Assembly: GCF_007830315.1 (NCBI RefSeq)
Contig: NZ_VLKJ01000017.1
Location: 1-52,114, forward strand
Origin: Novosphingobium taihuense
GTDB lineage: Bacteria > Pseudomonadota > Alphaproteobacteria > Sphingomonadales > Sphingomonadaceae
DNA length: 52,114 nucleotides
Reading direction: 5' to 3'
Shown here: piece after piece, positions 15,779-23,922 of the stretch
How the letters are laid out: each line of letters starts with the position of its first letter
Numbering within the stretch: the first letter of the stretch is position 1
Made by a program: the position numbers and the translations under genes
The notes under the pieces: generated by a model
What the model saw: only the letters and a program-made list of their open reading frames with translations
Database searches by the model: none
Told to the model about the DNA's origin: nothing

Positions 15779-16428
15779 CACCTGAAGAACAAGCTGCCCA
15801 CGCCGAACTGGTCGAACAGGCGCGCCTCCTTTTTGCGGGGCGCGTCGAGTTCATCAAGTCGGCCCCTGCGCTGAAGTTCCTGCCCGATCCCGACGTGCCC
15901 GAGATTGCCTTTGCGGGCCGCTCGAACGTCGGCAAGTCGTCGCTGCTCAACGCGCTGACGGGGCGGAAGTCGATTGCGCGCACGTCGGTGACGCCGGGGC
16001 GCACGCAGGAGCTGAACTACTTCGAAGTGGGCGAGCCTACCCGCCTGCGCCTAGTCGACATGCCCGGCTACGGCTTTGCCAAGGCTCCGCCCAAGGTGGT
16101 CGAAAACTGGCGGCGGCTGGTACGCGATTTCCTGCGCGGCCGCGTCGTGCTCAAGCGCACCCTGCTGCTGATCGACAGCCGCCACGGGGTGAAGCCGGTC
16201 GACGAGGACATGATGCAGATGCTCGATGAAGCGGGCGTCGGCTATCGCGTGGTCCTGACCAAGGCGGACAAGATCAAGGCGAGCGAGCTTGAGGCGGTGA
16301 CCGCTGCCACCATCGCCGCCGCGCGCAAGCGGACCGCTGCCTACCCCGAGATCATCGTCACCTCGTCGGAAAAGAAGATGGGGATCGAGGATCTGCGCGC
16401 GGCGGTGCTGCAGGATTCGCTGGTTTAA
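15775..16428 (+). CDS. engB: Ribosome biogenesis GTP-binding protein EngB/YsxC
   Basis: This is an essential small GTPase (217 residues) for assembly of the large ribosomal subunit. The G motifs are intact: G1 GRSNVGKSS (48-56), G2 with TSVTPGRTQ, G3 DMPGYG (95-100), G4 TKAD and G5 TSS. The GTG start overlaps the yidC stop by four bases. It ends the rpmH-engB block. Confidence 0.95.
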   Translation: MTPEEQAAHAELVEQARLLFAGRVEFIKSAPALKFLPDPDVPEIAFAGRSNVGKSSLLNALTGRKSIARTSVTPGRTQELNYFEVGEPTRLRLVDMPGYGFAKAPPKVVENWRRLVRDFLRGRVVLKRTLLLIDSRHGVKPVDEDMMQMLDEAGVGYRVVLTKADKIKASELEAVTAATIAAARKRTAAYPEIIVTSSEKKMGIEDLRAAVLQDSLV

Positions 16429-16451
16429 GCACACAGCTTCGTCCCGCTTGC

Positions 16452-16550
16452 CGTCACCCCGGCGCAGGCCGGGGCCCGATCGCTCGCGTTTTGCTCTGCC
16501 GTTGCGTTTGCAGGCCATCGTCATGGGTCCCGGCCTTCGCCGGGATGACG
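16452..16550. repeat. Inverted pair of REP-like elements downstream of engB
   Basis: Two 26-bp copies (16452-16477 and 16525-16550) of a GC-rich sequence (CGTCA-CCCCGGC... and its reverse complement ending GGGATGACG) face each other across 47 bases. About 22 of 26 positions match. Each copy can form its own small hairpin, and together they form a larger stem. This is the geometry of bacterial REP/BIME repeats. It fills most of the 220-bp gap between engB and the next gene. Confidence 0.7.
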
Positions 16551-16648
16551 TGGAGTTGAGGAGTGCAGGACCACTGCAAGTCTGTTCATGGTCGACACGG
16601 CAAACCTGAACGTATAGTCGCAGCCCTCACGGCAACGGGGCGAGTGCG

Positions 16649-17326
16649 ATGAAGCTGATCATCGGTAACAAGAACTATTCCAGCTGGTCCTTGCGCGGCT
16701 GGTTGGCCGCAAAGCAATCGGGCCTGCATTTCGAGGAGATTACCGTCCCGCTCTATGGCGAGGAATGGGATCACCTGCGCCGCACCGACGATCTGGCGCC
16801 GTCCTCGGGCAAGGTGCCGATCCTGTGGGATGGCGATGGCCCCGATGCTCCGGTGGTGTGGGACAGCCTTGCGATCATAGACTACCTTGCCGACAAGGTC
16901 GGGCGTGACCGCTTCTGGCCCAAGGACGATACCGCGCGCGCCATGGCCCGCTCGATGGTGGCTGAGATGCATTCGAGCTATCTGCCACTGCGCCGCAGCC
17001 TGCCGATGAACATCCGCAAGCGTGTGGAAGGCGTGGAGATCAGCGCCGAGGTCCGTGCCGACATCGTGCGCATCCTCTCGCTCTGGGCCGAGGCGCGGGC
17101 GCGGTTCGGCAAGGGCGGGCCGTTCCTGTTCGGCACGTTCTGCGCCGCCGACATCATCTATGCGCCGGTCGTCTCGCGCTTCATGACCTATGGGGTGCCT
17201 GTGCCCGGCTTTGCCATGACCTACATGGAAGCGGTCTGGACCCACGACTGGATGCAGGCCTGGATCGAGGCTGCCGAGAACGAGGACTGGACCATCGAAC
17301 AGTTCGAGGAGCCCGCCCGCGCATGA
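16649..17326 (+). CDS. Glutathione S-transferase family protein (second copy)
   Basis: This 225-residue protein has a thioredoxin-like N-terminal domain with NKNYSSWSLRGW (residues 7-18), SGKVPILWDG and VWDSLAIIDYLADK, followed by a helical C-terminal domain. It shares the NYSSWSLR signature and overall layout with the protein at 2856-3539, so they are paralogues. Substrate unknown. It overlaps dapE by ATGA, suggesting co-transcription, though no functional link with lysine synthesis is evident. Confidence 0.88.
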   Translation: MKLIIGNKNYSSWSLRGWLAAKQSGLHFEEITVPLYGEEWDHLRRTDDLAPSSGKVPILWDGDGPDAPVVWDSLAIIDYLADKVGRDRFWPKDDTARAMARSMVAEMHSSYLPLRRSLPMNIRKRVEGVEISAEVRADIVRILSLWAEARARFGKGGPFLFGTFCAADIIYAPVVSRFMTYGVPVPGFAMTYMEAVWTHDWMQAWIEAAENEDWTIEQFEEPARA

Positions 17327-18450
17327 CACTTGATCCCGTTGTCCTTGCCGAACGGCTGATCGATTGCGAGAGCGTCACGCCTGCCACCGGCGCGGTGTTC
17401 GATTGCTTCGAGGCCATGCTGAAGCCGCTGGGTTTCGAGATCCACCGCTTCATTGCGGGCGAAGCGCCTGACGGTCCGGTGGAGAACATGTTCGCGATCC
17501 GTCGGGGTCCTGAAGGCTCGCGTCATTTTGCCTTTGCAGGGCACCTTGATGTCGTGCCGCCGGGCGAGGGCTGGACGACGGGTCCGTTCAAGGCCGAGCG
17601 TCGGGGCGAACTGCTCTATGGGCGCGGTGCAGTGGACATGAAGGGCTCGATTGCCTCAATGGTCGCGGCGGCGGCAGAGGTGCCTGCGGAAGCAGGGACG
17701 CTGAGCTTCATCATCACCGGCGACGAGGAAGGCCCCGCGCGCTACGGCACAGTGCCGCTGATCGAGCTGATCCGCGAGATGAAGGCCGAGCCGGACCTGT
17801 GCCTCGTGGGCGAGCCGACCTCGGTCAACCGGCTGGGCGACATGGTGAAGATCGGCCGTCGCGGCTCGGTCAATATGTGGATCAACTGCAAGGGTGCGCA
17901 GGGGCACGTGGCCTACCCGCACCTTGCCGACAACCCGATCCCGCGGCTGATCGCGCTGCTGGCCGATCTGGATGCGCTGGTGCTGGATGACGGAACCGAG
18001 TGGTTCCAGCCGTCCAACCTCGAGATCACCGACCTCGATGTGGGCAACAAGGCAACCAACGTGATTCCCGCCGAGGCGCGGGCGCGCATTTCGATCCGCT
18101 TCAATGACCGGCATACCGGGGCAGGGTTGGTCGCGATGGTCGAGGACGTTGCGCGCCGCCACAAGGGCGAGGTCCGTGCGGTGATTTCGGGCGAGAGCTT
18201 CATCACCCTGCCCGGTGATTATTCGACGCTGATCGCCGAGGCGGTGAAGGCCGAGACCGGTCTTGATCCGGAGCTATCGACCAGCGGCGGAACGTCGGAC
18301 GCAAGGTTCCTGCGCGCGGTGTGTCCGGTGGTGGAATTCGGCCTGTGCAACGCCACGATGCACAAGAAGGACGAGGCGGTGGCGCTGGAAGACTTGTCTG
18401 TCCTCCAGCGCATCTACCAGCGCATAACCCTCGCCGCGCTGAAAACCTAA
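17323..18450 (+). CDS. dapE: Succinyl-diaminopimelate desuccinylase
   Basis: DapE removes succinate from N-succinyl-LL-diaminopimelate in the lysine and peptidoglycan pathway, using two zinc ions. The 375-residue protein is of normal length. Metal and catalytic residues are visible: AGHLDVVP (His74, Asp76), DMKG (Asp105), DEEG (Glu135 general base, Glu136 metal ligand) and a C-terminal histidine (His347). The lid domain lies between about 180 and 295. The 3' end overlaps convergent msrA so that the stops TAA and TAG share bases. Confidence 0.95.
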   Translation: MTLDPVVLAERLIDCESVTPATGAVFDCFEAMLKPLGFEIHRFIAGEAPDGPVENMFAIRRGPEGSRHFAFAGHLDVVPPGEGWTTGPFKAERRGELLYGRGAVDMKGSIASMVAAAAEVPAEAGTLSFIITGDEEGPARYGTVPLIELIREMKAEPDLCLVGEPTSVNRLGDMVKIGRRGSVNMWINCKGAQGHVAYPHLADNPIPRLIALLADLDALVLDDGTEWFQPSNLEITDLDVGNKATNVIPAEARARISIRFNDRHTGAGLVAMVEDVARRHKGEVRAVISGESFITLPGDYSTLIAEAVKAETGLDPELSTSGGTSDARFLRAVCPVVEFGLCNATMHKKDEAVALEDLSVLQRIYQRITLAALKT

Positions 18451-18983
18451 GCCTTCACCTTGTTCGCAAAGCTCTTGCGCAGCTTCATCAGCTTGGGCGG
18501 GATCACGGCGAGGCAATAGGGGTTCCGCTGGCCTTCGCCTTCCCAGTATTCCTGATGGTAGTCCTCCGCCGGATACCAGGTGGCCATCGGCTCGATCGTG
18601 GTGACGATGGGCTTCGGCCAATCGGGCTGGGCGCGTTCGATTGCAGCTTCCATCGCGGCCTTCTGCTCTTCGTCCGCCGGGAACATGGCCGAGCGGTACT
18701 GCGTGCCGATGTCGTTGCCCTGCCGGTTGAGTTGCGTCGGATCGTGGGTGGCGAGGAAGATGTCGAGGATCTGGTCGAGGCTGATCGTTTCGGGATTGAA
18801 CGACACGCGGATAGCTTCCGCATGGCCGGTCGTGCCCGAACAGACCTGCTTGTAAGTCGGATTGTCGACCGTGCCGCCGATGTAACCGCTCTCGACATTG
18901 CTCACGCCGATGACGTCGCGGAACACTGCTTCGGTGCACCAGAAGCATCCACCTGCGAGGATGGCCGTTGCTTGTTCGCTCAT
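18447..18983 (-). CDS. msrA: Peptide-methionine (S)-S-oxide reductase
   Basis: MsrA reduces the S-form of methionine sulfoxide in proteins and free amino acid, repairing oxidative damage. The 178-residue protein starts with the GCFWC active-site motif (Cys13 catalytic). It keeps GYIGG, GTTGHAEAIRV and the GTQYRSAMF box. No leader peptide is present, so it acts in the cytosol. The resolving cysteine arrangement is short: Cys16 and one or two further cysteines. Confidence 0.95.
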   Translation of the reverse strand: MSEQATAILAGGCFWCTEAVFRDVIGVSNVESGYIGGTVDNPTYKQVCSGTTGHAEAIRVSFNPETISLDQILDIFLATHDPTQLNRQGNDIGTQYRSAMFPADEEQKAAMEAAIERAQPDWPKPIVTTIEPMATWYPAEDYHQEYWEGEGQRNPYCLAVIPPKLMKLRKSFANKVKA

Positions 18984-19060
18984 GCGCTATATTCTCCTGA
19001 ATTGCGCCAGAGATAGGCATCCCTCCCCCGCTTGTCATCGGCCCCAAGGAGAATCCCCAA

Positions 19061-19930
19061 ATGCGCCCCTCAATGCGTCGAATGAGCCTTGCCCTGCTTG
19101 CCGCGGTTGCCGGATGCAGCCTTGCCACCCCGGTACTGGCAGAGACTGCGAAGACTGCTTCGGCCACCGTCGATCCCGCTCTTGCCGCAGCCGTTGCCGA
19201 TCCGCTGCGTGACAAGGATCGCGCCCGCGACGTCTATCGCAAGCCGGCCGAAACGCTCAGCTTCTTCCAGGTCTCGCCAACGATGAAGGTTGGTGAGTAT
19301 GCTCCGGGAGGCGGCTGGTATTCGCGCCTGCTCGGGCTTTACCTTGGACCCAAGGGGAAGCTGGTCGGCCTCTATTTCGACCCGACATCCAGCGCATTCG
19401 GCGACAAGATGAAGGCCGGCATCCGAGAGGGGGCGACCAAGTATCCTGCGGAAGTGGCCGAATGGTCGGGCCAGCCAGCCGAAAAATTCTCTGCCTTCAC
19501 ACTCGACGTGCTGCCTGAAGGCGAAAAGGGCACCTTCGACCGCATCCTTGTCATGCGCATGATGCACAACCTCCTGCGCTGGAACCTCGCCGCGCACGAG
19601 ATCAAGCAGATGCGTGAACTTTTGAAGCCCGATGGCATGATCGGCATCGAGCAGCATCGCGCAAAGCCCGACGCGCCCTATTCCTTCACGGATGGATCGA
19701 AGGGTTATCTGCGAGAGGCAGACGTGATCAAGTTCATGGAAGTGAACGGCTTCACTTATGTCGGCAAGAGTGAGGCAAATGCCAACCCGAAGGACCCCGC
19801 GAACTGGCCGGATGGCGTGTGGACCCTGCCGCCGCAGCTTGGCGGAAATCCTGACGCTGCCACCAAGGCAAAGCTGCAGGCCATCGGTGAGAGCGACCGC
19901 ATGACGCTATTGTTCCGCAAGCGGCCATGA
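19061..19930 (+). CDS. Secreted SAM-methyltransferase-like protein (COG4798 type)
   Basis: This 289-residue protein combines an export signal (residues 1-28, ending PVLAET) with a class I methyltransferase-like fold: VGEYAPGGGWYSRLLGLYLGP at the usual motif I place, and DRILVMRMMHNL at the post-II region. It resembles the COG4798 'predicted methyltransferase' family. The acidic end of strand beta-2 reads LVGLYFDPT. A methyltransferase outside the cytosol would lack S-adenosylmethionine, so the fold may serve another purpose. AAGGAGA eight bases before the ATG supports the start. It is not clearly linked to its neighbours. Confidence 0.8.
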   Translation: MRPSMRRMSLALLAAVAGCSLATPVLAETAKTASATVDPALAAAVADPLRDKDRARDVYRKPAETLSFFQVSPTMKVGEYAPGGGWYSRLLGLYLGPKGKLVGLYFDPTSSAFGDKMKAGIREGATKYPAEVAEWSGQPAEKFSAFTLDVLPEGEKGTFDRILVMRMMHNLLRWNLAAHEIKQMRELLKPDGMIGIEQHRAKPDAPYSFTDGSKGYLREADVIKFMEVNGFTYVGKSEANANPKDPANWPDGVWTLPPQLGGNPDAATKAKLQAIGESDRMTLLFRKRP

Positions 19931-19986
19931 TGTGACCGGGCGCGGCGACGGTTGAATTGCAGGGGCAGGGCGCTTAGGTCCGGGCC

Positions 19987-20835
19987 ATGAGCACCATTTC
20001 CGTCGCCGCCCTGCAACTCGCCCTTCCCGGTGGCGAGGCCGAGAATATCGCTGCCACCGCCGCGCTGGTCGAAGAGGCCGCGCGCGGTGGTGTGCAGATC
20101 GTGCTTCCGCCCGAACTGTTCGCCGGTCCCTATTTCTGCAAGGTCGAGGACGAGGCGCTGTTCGCGATGGCCTATCCGCTGGATGCGGACCCGTCGGTGC
20201 GCGAGATGCGGAAGCTCGCTAAGGCCCACCGCATCGCCATCCCGACCAGCTTCTTCGAGCGCGACGGGCATCACTATTACAACACGCTGGCGATGATCGG
20301 CCCCGATGGCGAGGTCATGGGCATCTATCGCAAGAGCCATATCCCCGACGGCCCCGGCTACGAGGAGAAGTACTACTTCCGCCCCGGTAACACGGGTTTC
20401 AAGGTGTGGGACGTATTCGGCACGCGCATCGGCGTGGGGGTATGCTGGGACCAGTGGTATCCCGAATGCGCGCGCGCCATGGCGCTGATGGGGGCTGAAC
20501 TGCTGTTCTATCCCACGGCCATCGGCAGCGAACCCTATGACGCCGATCTCGACACGAGCCGGATGTGGCGCCGCGCGATGATCGGGCATGCGGTATCGAA
20601 CTGCATGCCGGTGATCGCGGCGAACCGGATCGGTATGGAAGATGGCCAGCGCTTCTACGGCCACAGCTTCATCTCTGACGAATGGGGCGATTACCTTGCC
20701 GAGTTTGGCGCGGGCGAGACAGGTGTGCTTCACGCAAAGATCGATCTGCAGCGCGCCGCTACGCACCGCGCGGGCATGGGTTTCTTCCGCGACCGTCGCC
20801 CGCAGCTTTACGGCCGTCTGGCAGAAGACATCTGA
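19987..20835 (+). CDS. aguB: N-carbamoylputrescine amidase
   Basis: This nitrilase-superfamily enzyme hydrolyses N-carbamoylputrescine to putrescine, CO2 and ammonia, the last step of the agmatine route. The catalytic triad is clear: Glu43 (PPELFAGPYF), Lys116 (YRKSHIPDGPGYEEKYYF) and Cys153 (GVCWDQWYPE). The 282-residue length fits the AguB branch closely. No agmatine deiminase gene is in the window, so it must be elsewhere if the pathway is complete. Its stop overlaps the likely start of folK. Confidence 0.93.
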   Translation: MSTISVAALQLALPGGEAENIAATAALVEEAARGGVQIVLPPELFAGPYFCKVEDEALFAMAYPLDADPSVREMRKLAKAHRIAIPTSFFERDGHHYYNTLAMIGPDGEVMGIYRKSHIPDGPGYEEKYYFRPGNTGFKVWDVFGTRIGVGVCWDQWYPECARAMALMGAELLFYPTAIGSEPYDADLDTSRMWRRAMIGHAVSNCMPVIAANRIGMEDGQRFYGHSFISDEWGDYLAEFGAGETGVLHAKIDLQRAATHRAGMGFFRDRRPQLYGRLAEDI

Positions 20836-21326
20836 GCGAGCATCGCTACCTGATCGCACTGGGTTCGAACCAGCGCGACCCGCGCCATGGTGGGCCAAGA
20901 GCGATTCTGGGCGCGGCAATTGCCGAACTGGTGAGACTTGGGCTGGAGGTTGAGGCCGTTGCGCCGGTTATTCGCAGCCGTCCGGTGGGGCCATCGCAGC
21001 GCGAGTATGCGAATGGCGCGGCGGTGATCTCCACCTCGCTTGAACCTCTGGAACTGCTCGATCTGCTGCAGGATGTAGAATGCTGGTTCGGCCGCAGGCG
21101 GCAGGGCCAGCGCTGGCGATCGCGTACGCTCGATCTTGATATAGTGCTGTGGTCGGGCGGTTGCTGGGCCGACGCTGTGCTGACCGTGCCGCACCGGGAG
21201 TTTCGCAAGCGTGGCTTTGTGCTTGGCCCCGCCGCACGCATTGCCCCGCATTGGCGCGACCCGCTTTCAGGCCTGACGCTGCGCCAACTGGCGAACCGCC
21301 TGAACCGTTCTTCCGCCAAGGCTTGA
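20832..21326 (+). CDS. folK: 2-amino-4-hydroxy-6-hydroxymethyldihydropteridine pyrophosphokinase
   Basis: FolK transfers pyrophosphate from ATP to the pterin alcohol in folate synthesis. The protein shows HRYLIALGSNQRD at the N-terminus, the substrate loop around RSRPVG, and the signature RSRTLDLDIVLW. Length from the chosen start is 164 residues. The start is a problem: no ATG, GTG or TTG lies near the beginning of the family domain. A CTG at 20832 overlaps the aguB stop (CTGA) and would give translational coupling. The next usable ATG upstream (20682) would add 50 residues read from aguB in another frame, which looks unnatural. Confidence 0.85.
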   Translation: MSEHRYLIALGSNQRDPRHGGPRAILGAAIAELVRLGLEVEAVAPVIRSRPVGPSQREYANGAAVISTSLEPLELLDLLQDVECWFGRRRQGQRWRSRTLDLDIVLWSGGCWADAVLTVPHREFRKRGFVLGPAARIAPHWRDPLSGLTLRQLANRLNRSSAKA

Positions 21327-21388
21327 CCACCCGCCTCGCGCCCCCTAGGTGACGCGCCACGCCTTGCGCCCCGTGCGCGGTTCCGGGC

Positions 21389-21464
21389 GGGCCCATAGCT
21401 CAGTCGGTAGAGCAACTGACTTTTAATCAGTAGGTCGCTGGTTCGAACCCAGCTGGGCTCACCA
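21389..21464 (+). tRNA. tRNA-Lys (anticodon TTT)
   Basis: The 76-nt sequence folds as a cloverleaf. The acceptor arm GGGCCCA pairs with TGGGCTC (one G-T pair). The D arm has AGCTCAGTCGGTAGAGC. The anticodon arm ACTGA-CTTTTAA-TCAGT has anticodon TTT. The T arm has GGTTCGAACCC, and the CCA end is encoded. An ars operon starts 100 bases later. Confidence 0.98.
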
Positions 21465-21545
21465 TTCAAAATCAGATCCGTCATCATTCGCCGTGCCCTC
21501 GGAGATCCGTGGCAGAGGGCGCCTGCTGCTTGACCGGCTACAATA

Positions 21546-21563
21546 TTTCGATATTTGTCGAAA
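21546..21563. promoter_or_regulatory. Probable ArsR operator
   Basis: TTTCGA-TATTTG-TCGAAA is a perfect 6-bp inverted repeat with a 6-bp spacer. It ends one base before the arsR ATG. It resembles operators of ArsR-family repressors. Binding here would cover the arsR promoter or the transcription start. Confidence 0.6.
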
Positions 21564-21564
21564 C

Positions 21565-21924
21565 ATGGTAGATTCGATCGAGTCCAGCCGTGCGGTTGGC
21601 GCGCTGGGGGCCTTGGCGCAGGAGCATCGCCTGGCCGTGTTTCGCCTGCTTGTGCAGGCTGGACCTGAGGGCCTTGCTGCCGGTGAGGTTTCGGCGCGGC
21701 TGGGCGTGCCACCTTCGTCGCTCAGCTTCCATCTTGCGCAACTGGCGCAGGCTGGGCTCGTCAGCCAGGAGCGTCGGAGCCGTTCGATCATCTACCGCGC
21801 CGACTTGGCCGCGATGAATGCGCTGATCGGCTATCTGACAGAGAATTGCTGCGGCGGAATCGATTGTGGCGTTGAGGGGGTGGCCTGCGACGCCGCTTCC
21901 GAACCCGCACTGGGCGCTGCCTGA
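21565..21924 (+). CDS. arsR: ArsR-family arsenite-responsive repressor
   Basis: This is a dimeric winged-helix repressor of the ars operon, 119 residues from the ATG at 21565. The helix-turn-helix is ARLGVPPSSLSFHLAQLAQAG. The arsenite site is C-terminal: NCCGGIDC gives Cys95, Cys96 and Cys101, with Cys108 nearby. This is the arrangement described for Acidithiobacillus ferrooxidans ArsR (Cys95, Cys96, Cys102) rather than the CVC motif of the plasmid R773 type. The ORF is open for 24 codons upstream, but the dyad operator lies in that part. No Shine-Dalgarno is visible, so a leaderless mRNA is possible. Confidence 0.9.
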   Translation: MVDSIESSRAVGALGALAQEHRLAVFRLLVQAGPEGLAAGEVSARLGVPPSSLSFHLAQLAQAGLVSQERRSRSIIYRADLAAMNALIGYLTENCCGGIDCGVEGVACDAASEPALGAA

Positions 21925-21956
21925 CGCATCACGACATCGTTCAAGGGGGGAACGAC

Positions 21957-22448
21957 ATGAACATTCTTATCCTGTGCACCGGCAACTCTGCCCGTTCGAT
22001 CCTGGGTGAGGCGATTCTCAACCACCTCGGGGAAGGGCGCATCACGGCCTATAGCGCAGGCAGCAAGCCCAAGGGCGTGCCGCATCCCGGCGCGCTGCGC
22101 CTGCTGGCGCGGCGCGGGATCGATACGGCGGGCTTCCGTTCCAAAAGCTGGAACGAGTTCACTACGCCCGATGCTCCACGCATCGACATCGCGATAACGG
22201 TGTGCGGTAACGCGGCCGGGGAGACCTGTCCGGTGTTCATCGGCGCACCGATCAAGGCCCATTGGGGGCTGCCTGATCCCGCTGACGTGGGAGGCTCCGA
22301 GGCCGATGTCGATGCCGCCTTCGAGGCGACCTGGACGGCGCTTGAAGCGCGCGTGCGGGCTCTTCTGGCCTTGCCATTCGAGACGATGGACAAGGCGCGA
22401 CTGGTTGACGCGTTGGCGCAGATCGGCGGGATGGAAGGCGCGGCATGA
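21957..22448 (+). CDS. arsC: Arsenate reductase, low-molecular-weight phosphatase type
   Basis: This enzyme reduces arsenate to arsenite in the cytosol. The 163-residue protein starts with the P-loop CTGNSARS (Cys7, Asn10, Arg13), and the general acid Asp107 lies in LPDPAD. Cys83 (TVCGNA) and Cys91 (TCPVF) match the redox cysteines of the thioredoxin-coupled Staphylococcus pI258 ArsC type (Cys82 and Cys89). It is therefore expected to use thioredoxin rather than glutaredoxin. It overlaps the aquaporin gene by ATGA. Confidence 0.92.
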   Translation: MNILILCTGNSARSILGEAILNHLGEGRITAYSAGSKPKGVPHPGALRLLARRGIDTAGFRSKSWNEFTTPDAPRIDIAITVCGNAAGETCPVFIGAPIKAHWGLPDPADVGGSEADVDAAFEATWTALEARVRALLALPFETMDKARLVDALAQIGGMEGAA

Positions 22449-23125
22449 CGCGACCGATCCTTGCCGAAGCCGTCGGCAGCTTTCTGCTCTTTGCCACGGT
22501 GATCGGCTCTGGCGTGATGGGTGAAAGTCTGGCGCAGGGCAACGTCGCGGTGGCGCTGCTGGGCAACACCATCGCCACGGGGGCGATGCTCTATGTGCTC
22601 ATCACCATGCTTGGCCCGATTTCGGGCGCGCATTTCAACCCGGCAGTGACGCTGGTCTTCCGCATCCTCGGCGCTCTCGACACGCGTCAGGCCATCGGTC
22701 ACGTGGTCGCCCAGATTGCAGGCGGCGTGGCCGGAGTGTGGACCGCGCATGCGATGTTCGGGCTGGACGTGATCGAGCTTTCGACCAAGGCGCGCACGGG
22801 GCCGGGGCAGTGGATCGGCGAGGTCGTGGCCACGTTCGGACTGCTCCTGACCATCCTTGGCACCTTGCGCCACCGGCCGCATGCGGTTCCGGCGGCGGTC
22901 GCGCTCTACATCACCGCGGCCTACTGGTTCACCTCCTCGACAAGCTTCGCCAACCCGGCGATCACGCTGGCACGCAGCCTGTCCGACACCTTTGCCGGAA
23001 TAGCGCCTGCCGATGTCCCTGCCTTTGTCGCGTGCCAGCTGGCGGGCGCACTGCTCGCGCTCGGCGTTGCGCGACTGCTTTTCCCGCAAGCCGATCTCAC
23101 CAAGGACGCGACTGCCGATGTCTGA
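22445..23125 (+). CDS. aqpS: Aquaglyceroporin of the arsenic operon (AqpS-like)
   Basis: This is a six-helix MIP-family channel, 226 residues. Both pore half-helices are present: NPA at Asn65 (GAHFNPAVTL) and NPA at Asn170 (SFANPAITLARS), with Arg177 as the expected selectivity arginine. In Sinorhizobium meliloti an aquaglyceroporin in an ars operon lets arsenite made by ArsC flow out down its gradient. The same gene set here implies the same job, since no arsB or acr3 pump is present. It overlaps arsC by 4 bp and arsH by 8 bp. Confidence 0.92.
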   Translation: MTRPILAEAVGSFLLFATVIGSGVMGESLAQGNVAVALLGNTIATGAMLYVLITMLGPISGAHFNPAVTLVFRILGALDTRQAIGHVVAQIAGGVAGVWTAHAMFGLDVIELSTKARTGPGQWIGEVVATFGLLLTILGTLRHRPHAVPAAVALYITAAYWFTSSTSFANPAITLARSLSDTFAGIAPADVPAFVACQLAGALLALGVARLLFPQADLTKDATADV

Positions 23126-23870
23126 AGTCCCTCCGGTCGCGCACGCCCGGTTGCGCACACTTTCTGCGCCTGACGAACTCCCCGCGCTAAAGCCCGCCTA
23201 TCTTGATCCCGATCCGGCGCGGGGGCTTGGGCCTCTGGATCATCCGCCGCGCATCCTGCTGCTCTACGGATCGCTGCGCGAACGCTCCTACTCGCGGCTG
23301 GTCGTTGAGGAGGCGGCGCGGCTGCTGCAGCATTTCGGATGCGAGACGCGCATCTTCGATCCGTCCGACCTGCCATTGCCCGACCAGATCGCGGGCGATG
23401 ACCATCCGGCGGTGCATGAATTGCGCGAACATTCGCTCTGGTCGGAAGGTCAGGTCTGGTGCAGCCCGGAGCGCCATGGTCAGATCACCGGCATCATGAA
23501 GACGCAGATCGATCACCTCCCGCTTGCCTACAAGGGCCTGCGCCCGACGCAGGGACGCACGCTGGCGGTGATGCAGGTCAGCGCCGGATCGCAGTCTTTC
23601 AACTCGGTCAACACCCTGCGCGTGCTGGGCCGCTGGATGCGCATGTTCACCATCCCCAACCAGTCGAGCGTCGCGAAGGCCTACGAGGAGTTCGACGAGG
23701 CGGGCCGTATGAAGCCATCGAGCTACTACGACCGGATCGTGGACGTGGTGGAGGAACTGGTGCGCTTCACCGTGCTGTTGCGCCCCCACGCCGATCGGCT
23801 GGTGGATCGCTATTCCGAGCGGGTGGAGCAGGATCGTCCGATCGCGGCAGAGATCCTGCGTTCGATCTAG
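23118..23870 (+). CDS. arsH: ArsH NADPH-dependent FMN oxidoreductase
   Basis: ArsH is a flavodoxin-like FMN enzyme linked to resistance against organoarsenicals and to redox cycling. The 250-residue protein has the FMN phosphate loop GSLRERSYSR (about residues 51-60) and the typical GLRPTQGRTLAVMQVSAGSQ core. The ATG at 23118 lies 8 bp inside aqpS; the open frame extends further upstream but homologues begin here. It is the last ars gene; a weak hairpin of two CGTACG sequences (23890-23906) follows. Confidence 0.93.
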   Translation: MSEVPPVAHARLRTLSAPDELPALKPAYLDPDPARGLGPLDHPPRILLLYGSLRERSYSRLVVEEAARLLQHFGCETRIFDPSDLPLPDQIAGDDHPAVHELREHSLWSEGQVWCSPERHGQITGIMKTQIDHLPLAYKGLRPTQGRTLAVMQVSAGSQSFNSVNTLRVLGRWMRMFTIPNQSSVAKAYEEFDEAGRMKPSSYYDRIVDVVEELVRFTVLLRPHADRLVDRYSERVEQDRPIAAEILRSI

Positions 23871-23922
23871 GTTCGCTCGCTGGCATGGGCGTACGAAGAG
23901 CGTACGGCCTGTTCGACCTACA

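Noticed and set aside
13967..15781. 604-codon open frame on the minus strand
   Set aside because: It mirrors yidC exactly and has the biased composition of an antisense shadow.
21389..21464. tRNA-Lys as the attachment site of an integrated island
   Set aside because: No repeat of the tRNA 3' end is seen in the following 30 kb and no integrase gene is present, so integration is only a possibility.
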